DNA from: Cryobacterium roopkundense
Lineage (GTDB): Bacteria; Actinomycetota; Actinomycetes; Actinomycetales; Microbacteriaceae
Assembly: GCF_014200405.1 (NCBI RefSeq)
Contig: NZ_JACHBQ010000001.1
Span: 2,852,001 to 2,916,000 of the forward strand
Direction of reading: 5' to 3'
Length of the DNA stretch: 64,000 nt
Within the stretch, counting starts at the first letter, position 1, and the number at the start of each line of letters is the position of its first letter. Under the pieces are notes generated by a model that was given only the letters and a program-made list of their open reading frames with translations, ran no database searches and was not told where the DNA came from. Positions 1 through 8,524 of the stretch are shown in pieces. A program made the translations under genes and the position numbers.

Positions 1-901
1 GGCCCAGAGGCGCGAACGCTGTCATGAGCGCCAAGCTCCGGACTGGAAACTTGGAGGTTTCGGAAACAAGATAAACCTGAGCGCTGTCCGCCGATCGCAG
101 CAGACTCGTCGAAGCAATGGGCGCGCCGAACCAGTCCGAGAAGATGCGCCAGAAATTGCGATTGCCGTAGGAACTGCACCCATCGCCCGTTCCGTACAGG
201 TTTGCGAGCGCAGCCGGGTTGGGCTGATACGGCGTGTAGTTATAAAGACCGGCCGTTGCCTGATTTTCAATGTAGACCTCGCCGGTGCCGCACGCTGCAT
301 TGGGGTGATATCGGACATTGTTGACTCGTCCGGGTACGTGATTCCACCGAGTGGGATTGTTGGCGTAGAAGTTGAACTGCAACGCGGCGGCATAGACCTG
401 ATTGAAGAACCCGTAATAGGTGGAATCGCAGTCAGCCGTGTCTGGACAGCCGTAGCCCGTCGCGCTCCGGTACTGACGTGCCGACGGCGACGAATCAGAG
501 ACGATTCCCTGCTCCTTTTCGAGCAGGACCAGCATGGCCTTCTGGCTAATTCCGCAGGCGACACCGACGCGTGTGATGATGTCGGCAGCGCTTTCAGACG
601 CCCGCCCCGCGTAAGCGGAGCAGGCATTTGCTACAGCTCCCCGTGTAGGCGTGTCTTGGCGAAAGTCTTTCAGGCAGACGTAGCCCGATTGACAGCCCGA
701 GACTTGGGAGTTCAGGAAGCCCTGAACTGCACCCGCATCCATCGCACCACCGTCAAAGAACTGCACATCACTAATGATGTTTCCTGGATTGAAATCTTGA
801 GCATTGGCCGCATCTGCCTGAAGAGCTGGACCAACACCTGTCAGAATTGAGCCCAGGAGTCCAGCGATGGCCAGGAGTCCAAGGAATCGTCTGCTTTTCA
901 C
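1..901 (-). CDS. Secreted Cys-rich protein, C-terminus beyond window
   Basis: About 300 N-terminal residues are visible and the frame stays open to the window edge. It starts with GTG at 901, preceded by GGAG with 5-nt spacing, and the GTGA overlaps the stop of the upstream lipoprotein gene. A Sec signal peptide (basic MKSRR, then a hydrophobic run to about residue 30) is followed by DGGAMDAGAVQGFLNSQ near residue 50, several Cys suggesting disulfides, and LLEKEQGIV near residue 127. The Glu residues in a helix-like context recall lysozyme-like or glucosaminidase folds, but I cannot assign an enzyme. From memory, similar exported proteins in Microbacteriaceae carry cell-wall-associated C-terminal repeats; here the part after residue 265 may begin such a region. 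Role at the cell surface is inferred. Confidence 0.75.
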   Translation of the reverse strand, partial: MKSRRFLGLLAIAGLLGSILTGVGPALQADAANAQDFNPGNIISDVQFFDGGAMDAGAVQGFLNSQVSGCQSGYVCLKDFRQDTPTRGAVANACSAYAGRASESAADIITRVGVACGISQKAMLVLLEKEQGIVSDSSPSARQYRSATGYGCPDTADCDSTYYGFFNQVYAAALQFNFYANNPTRWNHVPGRVNNVRYHPNAACGTGEVYIENQATAGLYNYTPYQPNPAALANLYGTGDGCSSYGNRNFWRIFSDWFGAPIASTSLLRSADSAQVYLVSETSKFPVRSLALMTAFAPLG

Positions 902-1365
902 GATATCTCCACGTTCATGGGTTGCGACATGGTCGAAACCGTATCCAATTCGTATTTCAAGGTGACCGTCCACAAACCAACGGCAAAGTCCGAGACGGGG
1001 GCGCTGATTACTCCGCAGGACGTTGTCATGCGATCAGCGATTCCCTCACTTGCGACCCTGACGACTCGTCCGTCCCCCGCAAACTCAAAGGTGCATTTTC
1101 CGCCTGTCTCGATGAGACCGGAAACGTATCCCGAAGCAGACACGGACTTCCCGTCTGGATCAACTCCTGCCAGGACGATAACTGCCTCAATCTGGCTCGA
1201 AGTATCATCGTCTTCAGCAGGCGGGGTGCCGGGTTCGCGCGACTCCCCTGGCGCCCCATCCGGCATTCGAGTCGGCGATGGAAGCCCGGTGCAGCCAGTT
1301 ACTGCAGCGACAACGGCCACTGCTATAACCAAGAAGCTGAGCCGTCGTGCGTCGCGGATCTTCAC
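898..1365 (-). CDS. Small putative lipoprotein
   Basis: 155 residues. The N-terminus has a basic stretch, a hydrophobic segment and a lipobox-like VTGC with Cys25 as the expected lipidation site. A Pro/Glu/Asp-rich linker (about 30-58) leads to a compact beta-rich domain of about 95 residues with two Cys. I recognise no family. Its stop codon overlaps the GTG start of the next gene (GTGA), so the two are probably translationally coupled and work together at the cell envelope. It is divergent from the polysaccharide exporter genes. Confidence 0.65.
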   Translation of the reverse strand: MKIRDARRLSFLVIAVAVVAAVTGCTGLPSPTRMPDGAPGESREPGTPPAEDDDTSSQIEAVIVLAGVDPDGKSVSASGYVSGLIETGGKCTFEFAGDGRVVRVASEGIADRMTTSCGVISAPVSDFAVGLWTVTLKYELDTVSTMSQPMNVEIS

Positions 1366-1506
1366 GGGGAGGCGTACTCTCTATCTTCGAACAACTCGGA
1401 AATAACCCGATTGGCTTAAGAGTAACCGCAAGTTTGCACATTATCGATGCAGACTTGTGTGCTTAGACTGTGTGGTTAGGTCGTCGACACCATTAAAGGA
1501 TCAATC

Positions 1507-2448
1507 TTGGACTCTGAAACGCTCGAACAGAAGCGCAAAGCCGAACGTCAAATCTTCATTGCCGAACAGGATTTCTTTGACGCTGGGCAGCCCACGGGCT
1601 TCTTCAAGGGTTCCAGTCGATCGCTTGTAGACATTTGGAAGCACCGCGAGCTACTGTCCCGCCTAGTCAAAAGAGAGATCAAGGCACGGTATAAGGACAG
1701 TTCGCTCGGCATCCTTTGGAGCCTCTTCCGTCCGCTAGTGCAGCTCTTGATCTATTACTTCGCCATTGGCCAGATCTTGGGTGCCGCGCGGTCTGTCCCC
1801 GACTTCGCTGTATTCGTGTTTATCGGCCTCACGATGTGGACCCTATATAGCGAGATAATCAGCGGCAGTACGACGTCCATTCTCGGCAATGCCGGTCTCG
1901 TAAAGAAGGTGTATCTGCCCAGGGAAATTTTCCCTCTCAGTTCAGTCGGAAGCGCCCTCGTCAACTTCGGCATTCAGTCCATCGTGCTCCTGGGCGGTAT
2001 TGCCGTCTTGAGCACCTTCTTGTGGTCCTACGACCTACTTCTGGCACCCGCGGCCGTCATCACGATTCTCGTATTCGGCACCGCCGTGGGACTTCTACTG
2101 TCTGCCCTGAACGTCTACCTGAGAGATGTTCAGCACTTTGTGGAAATTTACCTCATCGTTTTCTTCTGGGTTTCACCCATCGTGTATCCGTTCACGTTCA
2201 TCCAGAATCAGCTCAACGGCAATTGGATGGAACAGATTTACCTGATGAACCCCGTGACTTTGTCAATCATCGCGGCACAGAAGGCACTCTGGACCGGTGG
2301 ATCTACCGGTGTCGGCGATATGGCCCAAGCGTGGCCGGACAACCTAGAGCTCCGTCTCCTCGTCGCGTTCTTGTGCAGCGTTGTACTTCTCTGGATTTCT
2401 CAGCGTGTGTTCTCACGTCTGCAAGGCAACTTTGCTCAGGAGCTCTAA
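1507..2448 (+). CDS. wzm: Polysaccharide ABC exporter, permease (Wzm-like)
   Basis: 313 residues; ABC-2 type permease of the O-antigen/teichoic acid export family. The N-terminal cytoplasmic part carries the typical LVKREIKARYKDSSLGILW signature (about residues 57-75), followed by roughly six hydrophobic segments. TTG start at 1507 with AAAGGA 6 nt upstream. The ATP-binding partner begins 3 nt after the stop, so the pair forms a transporter that moves a lipid-linked glycan across the membrane. The surrounding rhamnose and glycosyltransferase genes fit this role. Confidence 0.9.
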   Translation: MDSETLEQKRKAERQIFIAEQDFFDAGQPTGFFKGSSRSLVDIWKHRELLSRLVKREIKARYKDSSLGILWSLFRPLVQLLIYYFAIGQILGAARSVPDFAVFVFIGLTMWTLYSEIISGSTTSILGNAGLVKKVYLPREIFPLSSVGSALVNFGIQSIVLLGGIAVLSTFLWSYDLLLAPAAVITILVFGTAVGLLLSALNVYLRDVQHFVEIYLIVFFWVSPIVYPFTFIQNQLNGNWMEQIYLMNPVTLSIIAAQKALWTGGSTGVGDMAQAWPDNLELRLLVAFLCSVVLLWISQRVFSRLQGNFAQEL

Positions 2449-2451
2449 CCC

Positions 2452-3669
2452 GTGTCGACACCAGTCATTATCAGCGTCAGCGACGTTTCCAAGAAATTCG
2501 TTCTGCACAAGCACAAGTCGCTCAAGGAGCGAATCGTGAGTGCGAACACCGCCAAGGCTCATCGGCAGGATTTCTGGGCCCTGCGAAACATCGACCTGAA
2601 CGTTGAGACTGGAAGCACCGTTGGCCTCGTCGGCCACAACGGTTCAGGCAAAAGCACCCTCTTAAAGGTCATCGGCGGCATCATTGAACCGTCCAGCGGC
2701 ACAGTGAAGCGCCGCGGGCGAATGGCCGCGCTCTTGGAACTCGGAGCAGGATTTCACCCTGACCTGACCGGCCGCGAGAATGTGTATCTTAACGCCGCCA
2801 TCCTCGGTCTGAACCAGAAGGAAATTGACCGTCACTTCGAGGCAATCGTTGATTTTTCCGGCATCGAGGATTTCATCGACACCCAGGTGAAGTTTTACAG
2901 CTCCGGAATGTATGTGCGTCTTGCATTCGCCGTGGCTGTTCATGTGGACCCTGATCTCCTTCTCGTCGACGAAGTCCTCGCCGTCGGCGATGAGCCTTTC
3001 CAGAACAAGTGCATGGAAAAGATCAGAGAATTTCAACGGGAAGGTCGCACGATAGTTGTGGTCAGCCACTCTGCTTCTCAGATCAGTCGGCTATGCGACC
3101 GCGTCGTGGTAATGAATCACGGAGAGATGACCTTTGATGGCCCGCCCGCAGACGGCTTGCGCGTTCTTCGTTTCGGATACGAAGAACAGCGGCGCCACGA
3201 AGAACGCCAACGCGCCGGAGGCACTTTAGCCAAAGAAGAACTCGTCGCCCCGGCACGTATCACTGAAGTTGCAGTGGTGTCCGACCAAGCCGCTGACAAA
3301 GTCACAGCGGAGTCTGGCGATGACATAACGGTTGCGTTTACCTATGAGCTCATGGAATCTCAGCCGCCGTTAGTCGCGGGGATTGCAATAGAGACCGCTC
3401 AGGGGGACCCCATCTATGGATTGAACACGCGGATGCTCAAGTTGGACCTGCCCTCGGAAAAAGGGCGGCACACCGTGGAATTCAATTTTGCACAGCAAGC
3501 GCTCGGCGCTGGACAGTACACCCTTCGCGGCAGCCTCGAAACCTTGGCCGGCGAGTCCCTCGACCGCCTGAACCCAGCATCTAGTTTCGGGGTCACGAGC
3601 CCCGAGTTCGGAACCGGCTACCTCCGCATGAATGTGATTGCTGCGGTTCGCACAAAACAGCGCAGCTAG
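2452..3669 (+). CDS. wzt: Polysaccharide ABC exporter, ATPase with C-terminal glycan-binding domain (Wzt-like)
   Basis: 405 residues, GTG start 3 nt after the permease stop. Walker A GHNGSGKST at 61-69, a signature region around YSSGMYVRLAFA, Walker B LLLVDEVLAVGDE and a switch VSHS are all visible. After the nucleotide-binding domain (about 1-245) comes a beta-rich extension of about 140 residues like the Wzt carbohydrate-binding domain, which in known systems recognises the glycan to be exported. The final TAG is embedded in CTAG, which also supplies the stop of the convergent epimerase gene. Confidence 0.9.
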   Translation: MSTPVIISVSDVSKKFVLHKHKSLKERIVSANTAKAHRQDFWALRNIDLNVETGSTVGLVGHNGSGKSTLLKVIGGIIEPSSGTVKRRGRMAALLELGAGFHPDLTGRENVYLNAAILGLNQKEIDRHFEAIVDFSGIEDFIDTQVKFYSSGMYVRLAFAVAVHVDPDLLLVDEVLAVGDEPFQNKCMEKIREFQREGRTIVVVSHSASQISRLCDRVVVMNHGEMTFDGPPADGLRVLRFGYEEQRRHEERQRAGGTLAKEELVAPARITEVAVVSDQAADKVTAESGDDITVAFTYELMESQPPLVAGIAIETAQGDPIYGLNTRMLKLDLPSEKGRHTVEFNFAQQALGAGQYTLRGSLETLAGESLDRLNPASSFGVTSPEFGTGYLRMNVIAAVRTKQRS

Positions 3670-4619
3670 CGTCCCTGGGCCCAGTCGAACTGGCGTTGGA
3701 GCCCCTCTTGGATATCAACGAGGGGGCTCCATCCCAGTGCAGACGCGACCAGGGTTGCGCTTCCTCCGGTTCTCGTGACGTCGCCGTCCATCGCCGGAAG
3801 GTACGTCAGGTTGAGGGCCATCCCCGTGGTCTTCTCCACGAGGTCAAGTATCTCCAGGACCGTAACGCTGGACCCGCCCGACAAGTTCATCACCGGCGGC
3901 AACTCGCCATCGGCGTCAATGGCAGCGACGAGGGCGGCAACGATGTCATCGACATACGTGAAATCGCGAATCTGGAGCCCGTCACCATAGACAGTGATCG
4001 GCTCGCCTTGCCTGGCAGCGCCGAAGAACCGGGAAAAGGCCATGTCGGGGCGTTGACGTGGGCCGTAGACAGTGAAGAACCGAAAGCTGACCGTCGGAAG
4101 ACCGAAGTTCTCCCTGTAGAGAGTCGTGAGGTGCTCGCCAGCCAGCTTCGTGACGCCATACGGGCTGTAGGGACGCGTCAGAGTGTCCTCGGATGTCGGG
4201 TACGACGTGGCTTGCCCATAGACCGAAGACGACGACCCAAAGACAAAACGCCTCAAGCTGGAGCTCCCGCGCGCGGCCTCGAGGAGCTTCTGCGTGGCCT
4301 CCACGTTGTTCCGCGTGTATGAATCGAATTGCGTCCCCCACGAGCCGCGCACTCCGGGTTGGCCGGCAAGGTGAATGACCGCGTCGACTCCGACGAGCAC
4401 CTCCGACAGTGGAAGGGCGTTAAGATCGCCCTCGATTACAGTGAGTCGCTGTTGAGGGAGAGCCGCTATGTTCCGCCGCTTGATCTCGGTGTCGTAATAG
4501 TCCGAAAAAACGTCGATTCCAACGACATCAATCCCTCGGTCCAGAAGTGCCCGTGCTGTTGTTGAACCGATGAACCCTGCGATTCCAGTGACTAAGACTC
4601 TAATGAGTAATCCTTCCAA
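3666..4619 (-). CDS. NAD-dependent sugar-nucleotide epimerase (UDP-glucuronate/glucose 4-epimerase-like)
   Basis: Extended SDR enzyme of about 312-317 residues. It has TGIAGFIG (NAD binding), SSSSVYG and the catalytic YSPYGVTK (Tyr and Lys). It probably interconverts UDP-hexoses or hexuronic acids for the neighbouring glycosyltransferases; the exact substrate cannot be read. Start is uncertain. TTG at 4619 is the only conventional codon near the domain start, but the Shine-Dalgarno GGAAGGA (4617-4611) sits inside that reading and is ideally spaced for ATT at 4604, which would give the typical N-terminus (M)RVLVTG. It overlaps the end of the upstream DUF616 gene. Confidence 0.85.
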   Translation of the reverse strand: MEGLLIRVLVTGIAGFIGSTTARALLDRGIDVVGIDVFSDYYDTEIKRRNIAALPQQRLTVIEGDLNALPLSEVLVGVDAVIHLAGQPGVRGSWGTQFDSYTRNNVEATQKLLEAARGSSSLRRFVFGSSSSVYGQATSYPTSEDTLTRPYSPYGVTKLAGEHLTTLYRENFGLPTVSFRFFTVYGPRQRPDMAFSRFFGAARQGEPITVYGDGLQIRDFTYVDDIVAALVAAIDADGELPPVMNLSGGSSVTVLEILDLVEKTTGMALNLTYLPAMDGDVTRTGGSATLVASALGWSPLVDIQEGLQRQFDWAQGR

Positions 4620-5586
4620 CGGTGCGACTAGTGAAACTCCGTATTCGCCGAACGAATGCAGCCGTACGAATCACGCGGCGCGCTCCAACTTCGCCGAAGA
4701 CCACGACTGCCGCTTCACCGCGAGTTTGCGGGATAGCGAGCTCGGCGACGAAGGCCGCAATTTCGCGGTCCTTACCCTCGAGCGCTTTCGCAATCCGCGT
4801 CTCTTCGCCGGCCTTGAGGTCTTTCATATCTTGCAGGGCCTGAGTCAGTTCACGTTCGGCCCGGCGAAGCTCAGACAGCAACGGCCCGGACCTGTGGCGA
4901 GTAATTTCGGTCAGGTGCGTCCGACGGTTCACCCCCGCCGGCCACTGATGATTCTGAGAATTCAGGTTATCCTGGTCAACGGCGTTGATCGAAACTCCGC
5001 TGAGCGCAAAGGCGACGTTTGCGGACAATTGGTCCCGCCGCGAGAAACGAAGAACGTGGTCAAACCACGTATTCATCATCGTCGTGACGGCGGGCGTGCT
5101 TCTTCGGGCAGACATGCCGTTCCAGAAGGGACGCTGATCGAGGATATCGGGGTACAGCTCGGCGTACTGCATGAGTTGCTCACTGACTCGAGCCGGGTCG
5201 TCATAGTTGAGCGCCAGCACCTCGTCGAATTCGTCAATCACTCGCTCGCGAAAGCTGTGGGGGGACACCGCATAGTCGCAGTCAGCAAGCCACTCGTCGA
5301 GAATGTCGTCCGGGTCCCGCTTGAGGAGCACGGCGTTGTCAATGTACAACAGCTCGTCATACTCGGCCAAGGACTCGTGGCCCCGAATCTTGAGGCTGCG
5401 CTGACTCCGAACCATATCGAAGGGGAATATCGGCTCGATGACCTTCAGCTGCCACGAGGTACTCTTAGCGTCCGGGTCGTCGGTGAAGCAGATGAAGTCG
5501 ACGCTGGAATCGTGTGCCACGGGCTGTTCGATCAGGTCCTCGTATCCGCCGATGAGTGCCGTGTATACGACGCGTCTTGGGGTCAT
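4600..5586 (-). CDS. DUF616-type (TOD1/MUCI70-like) glycosyltransferase
   Basis: 328 residues. The opening RRVVYTALIGGYEDL, then FICFTDD and YIDNAVLLKRDPDDIL, match the DUF616 'glycosyltransferase domain' family found in bacterial polysaccharide clusters; DN in YIDN takes the place of a DXD-like motif. A C-terminal helical stretch (about 235-285) looks coiled-coil. Start ATG at 5586 has AAGGAGA upstream. Upstream partner of the epimerase. It probably adds one sugar of the repeat unit in the cytoplasm; donor unknown. Confidence 0.75.
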   Translation of the reverse strand: MTPRRVVYTALIGGYEDLIEQPVAHDSSVDFICFTDDPDAKSTSWQLKVIEPIFPFDMVRSQRSLKIRGHESLAEYDELLYIDNAVLLKRDPDDILDEWLADCDYAVSPHSFRERVIDEFDEVLALNYDDPARVSEQLMQYAELYPDILDQRPFWNGMSARRSTPAVTTMMNTWFDHVLRFSRRDQLSANVAFALSGVSINAVDQDNLNSQNHQWPAGVNRRTHLTEITRHRSGPLLSELRRAERELTQALQDMKDLKAGEETRIAKALEGKDREIAAFVAELAIPQTRGEAAVVVFGEVGARRVIRTAAFVRRIRSFTSRTVGRITH

Positions 5587-5739
5587 CCCGCATGTCTCCT
5601 TGGTTCGGAATCCACCACGTCCACAGCGTCAGATCTTCCAGATCGACAGCAGGTCAGAAGCTAGGCGGGAGTCGTACAACTGAGAATCCAGTCTACGCGT
5701 CCGGGTAGAATTCAAATTCACCCACAAGAATGGAGCGGG

Positions 5740-6618
5740 ATGTTTCGTCGTGCACGCCCAGTGAGATTCGTGTACGCAGCGCAATATCGGCACTCCGGCT
5801 CTACCGTCATGCGAGGCGCCCAGCTCAGCGCGATTGCCGCGCAGTCGATGCCCGACCGAGACGTGAAATATGTCGAGTTGAATGTGGATATTCGCAACTC
5901 CGTCGTCTTCTTGACCAAAGGCGCGCTGAAGGCAATGACAATGGAGCGATTGGAGTCGCTCAAGAAGCACAAGAATGTACTGCTTTTTGATGTGGTCGAC
6001 GAGCTACCGCCGCCCATCACGCATGGGTATGCCGATGTTCTAATCGCCGCATCTCACACCGCGTTTGTGCAACACTCCATTAATTTTCCGCATCTTCCCG
6101 TCCGGTTGGTCAACCATCACGTTGACCCTCGCGTCTCTGCGTTGCAGGTCGCCCCGCCCGATGACAGATTGCGGACGGCCTATTTCGGCGAGACGATCAA
6201 CGCAATCTTCACCTCCATGATTACCGAGACGGTGCAGGTCGTGCCTATCGACACGTCTAGGCAGAGTTCGTCCTGGATCGACCACCTCGCCGCCTACAAC
6301 CTCCACTATGCCGTCCGTGCCACCCGTGACCTCGACAATTACAAGCCGTTCTTGAAAGGATTCACCGCGGCCCATTGCGACTCGAACATCCTCATCCAGG
6401 CAACGGAAGCAGAGCCAGCCCAGTGGCTCGGCACGGACTATCCGTTTCTCGTACAAGGTCCAGCCACTGAAGCCTCAATTTTGGCAGCCATCGAGCACGC
6501 ACGCGGCTGCTTTGGCGGCCCTGAGTGGAATCAAGGACTTGTGAGGATGCGCGAGGTCCGTGAACGCACATCCCCGGAACGAATTGGCGCAGAAGTCAGG
6601 TCCGCCTGCGCCGTCTAA
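5740..6618 (+). CDS. Unrecognised cluster protein, possible glycosyltransferase
   Basis: 292 residues. I do not recognise a family. It starts with a VYAAQYRHSGSTVMRGAQL segment (loop-rich Rossmann-like beginning) and contains LLFDVVDELPPP and CFGGPEWNQGLVRMREV. The overall pattern (a small alpha/beta domain followed by a second domain with residues that could bind a nucleotide) is compatible with a GT-B or related transferase lacking usual signatures. ATG at 5740 follows GGAG. It lies alone on the plus strand between minus-strand glycosyltransferase genes, so its role in the same polysaccharide is inferred from context only. Confidence 0.6.
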   Translation: MFRRARPVRFVYAAQYRHSGSTVMRGAQLSAIAAQSMPDRDVKYVELNVDIRNSVVFLTKGALKAMTMERLESLKKHKNVLLFDVVDELPPPITHGYADVLIAASHTAFVQHSINFPHLPVRLVNHHVDPRVSALQVAPPDDRLRTAYFGETINAIFTSMITETVQVVPIDTSRQSSSWIDHLAAYNLHYAVRATRDLDNYKPFLKGFTAAHCDSNILIQATEAEPAQWLGTDYPFLVQGPATEASILAAIEHARGCFGGPEWNQGLVRMREVRERTSPERIGAEVRSACAV

Positions 6619-6624
6619 ACGGCC

Positions 6625-7605
6625 CTATTTGGTTTTCCGCTGGCCTTCCAGCGAACCTGTGAGAATCGCAGCCTCATCAGCTAAGTCGACGTCGACCGCG
6701 CGTCGGTAGCTGGTCCACTTTCGAATCTGAAAGAACGGGTTAATCGCCAGCCAATACAGCCGCCGCTTCGACGTGTATTGAGGGTCCTTCAGAATGCGAA
6801 GCGTATCCCCCGCAATCCCGCGAGCGATCAGACGGTACATGCCCTTGCGGTCAAGCATTCCCACTGCCGTGCCGATCTGCCGCAAGCCGACAGTCTCGTC
6901 GAATATTCGCGCTCCGAACTCAGAATAGGTGAGGTCGTTGGAGTGCTCAACTGCGGCCCGCGGGGCGTAAGCCTTGTGATAACCAGCCTCGATCAAGTCC
7001 TGGCCAAACATCTGATCTTCGGCATAACGCACGTCACGGTACGGAAGGCGGTCGACGAGAACCTCCCGTCGAGCGGCAGAATTCACGTCGGAATAGAACG
7101 TGATAGCGCCGAGAACTCCAGGGTTTGTTACGAACGTATCCTTGTAAAAGACGGTCGTACCGAAGTCGGGGCCGAATTGTGCGAAGACGCCGTTGATTTC
7201 ATATTTCATGAGAGGGAAGCATTTCAGCCGGGGAACCTGCTTACCCATCACGGCGACGATGCGGTCATCCATGCTGAACGGCGTTATGAGTTCGCGCAGC
7301 CAGTCCTCAGAAAGTGGCACGGCATCGTGCGTCAGATAAGCGATGTACGTGCCCGTGCCGAGCTGCGCCGCCAGATTGCGAGTCTTGCCATGGCCGAAGT
7401 CAGAATTGGCGATTTGGTGCAAAATCACGTGGGGAAAGTCCCGCACAATCTCAAGTGTCGAATCGGTCGATCCCGAATCGATCACAAGAATCTCGACCAG
7501 TCCATCGACTTTCTGGATCGAAACCATCTCGAGAATCCGCCGCAGGTACGTCTCGCCGTTGTAGGTGGGAATAACGACTGTCGCAAGTGGTTGTTCAGCT
7601 GGCAT
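6625..7605 (-). CDS. Family 2 glycosyltransferase (rhamnosyltransferase-like)
   Basis: 326 residues from ATG 7605 (AGGGA 5 nt upstream); longer in-frame starts have no ribosome site. GT-A fold: VVIPTYNGETYLRRIL, DSGSTDSTLEI and a DXD-like region YLTHDAVPL, with a C-terminal basic/hydrophobic tail. The DFGHGKTRN stretch is common in bacterial rhamnosyltransferases of this family. Its start overlaps the end of the upstream epimerase gene by 11 nt. Acts on a lipid-linked glycan at the inner membrane face. Confidence 0.85.
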   Translation of the reverse strand: MPAEQPLATVVIPTYNGETYLRRILEMVSIQKVDGLVEILVIDSGSTDSTLEIVRDFPHVILHQIANSDFGHGKTRNLAAQLGTGTYIAYLTHDAVPLSEDWLRELITPFSMDDRIVAVMGKQVPRLKCFPLMKYEINGVFAQFGPDFGTTVFYKDTFVTNPGVLGAITFYSDVNSAARREVLVDRLPYRDVRYAEDQMFGQDLIEAGYHKAYAPRAAVEHSNDLTYSEFGARIFDETVGLRQIGTAVGMLDRKGMYRLIARGIAGDTLRILKDPQYTSKRRLYWLAINPFFQIRKWTSYRRAVDVDLADEAAILTGSLEGQRKTK

Positions 7606-8524
7606 GTTGGTCCCTGATCTCTTCGTAAGTTCGGCGAACGCCCTCATCCAGCGGCGTCAGCGGAACGTCACCGAACTCTGCCTTGTAGCGAGCGGTATCG
7701 AGCACGATACTGTCGACGAAGGTAGCCGGAACGGGTCGCTCGTCAATGTCAAAATCGGTGCCGGTGACCCGTCGCAAAGAATTGAGTATGTCAGTCACCG
7801 AATGGCCGGCACCGCTCCCCAGATTGTAGGTGTCCAATCTCGGCGGCGTGTCGACCATTCTGGCAATCATTGCGACGAGATCTTCTACGTAGAGATAGTC
7901 GCGAACCATCGAACCGCTTCCAAACCGGGCGACCGGGCGTCCCAGAACGATCTGGCGAAGGGCGATCGGGATAAGTCCTTGGCGCTTGTTCGGTCGCTGG
8001 CGCGTTCCAAACGGATTCGAGATGCGCAAGGTCGTCGACTCGAGGTGGTGCATCACCGAAAAATAGCGCAGGTAGTTCTCGATCGCGAGCTTGCCGATCG
8101 CATAGGGCGACACCGGCAAGGTTCGGTCTTGTTCGTCGTGAACGGGCTTGCCCTGGGGCCCGTAAATAGCCCCGCCTGTTGATGCGAAGTAAAAGTGCTT
8201 GGTGCCGGCGGTGACGCAGGCCTCCAGGAGCTCCACGCTTTGGGCAATGTTCGTACGAATATCCAGCGTGGGATCGCTCTCTGCAGTAGCTGGGCTGGTC
8301 GTCGAGAGGAAGTGGAAGACGAGATCCTGGCCGCGTACGGCCTCTTCCAGGTCTGCCCTGCTGAGGAACTCCCCTCGAAGGATCGATACGTCCCGGGCAG
8401 CAAACGTAGGTTCGCTCGAGCTGAAGCGGTCGAATGCAGTAACGTCGTGTCCCGCACCGACGAGCGAATCTACGAGGTGTGACCCCACAAATCCGTTGGC
8501 CCCTATGACAACCGCCCTAGCCAC
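7595..8524 (-). CDS. NAD-dependent epimerase/dehydratase
   Basis: 309 residues from GTG 8524, which overlaps the stop of the upstream gene by 8 nt. SDR features: VIGANGFVGSHL (NAD), STGGAIYG and YAIGKLAIE (catalytic Tyr/Lys). Related to UDP-glucose 4-epimerase and other nucleotide-sugar epimerases. It probably supplies an activated sugar for the island's transferases; the substrate cannot be told from sequence. Confidence 0.85.
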   Translation of the reverse strand: MARAVVIGANGFVGSHLVDSLVGAGHDVTAFDRFSSSEPTFAARDVSILRGEFLSRADLEEAVRGQDLVFHFLSTTSPATAESDPTLDIRTNIAQSVELLEACVTAGTKHFYFASTGGAIYGPQGKPVHDEQDRTLPVSPYAIGKLAIENYLRYFSVMHHLESTTLRISNPFGTRQRPNKRQGLIPIALRQIVLGRPVARFGSGSMVRDYLYVEDLVAMIARMVDTPPRLDTYNLGSGAGHSVTDILNSLRRVTGTDFDIDERPVPATFVDSIVLDTARYKAEFGDVPLTPLDEGVRRTYEEIRDQHAS

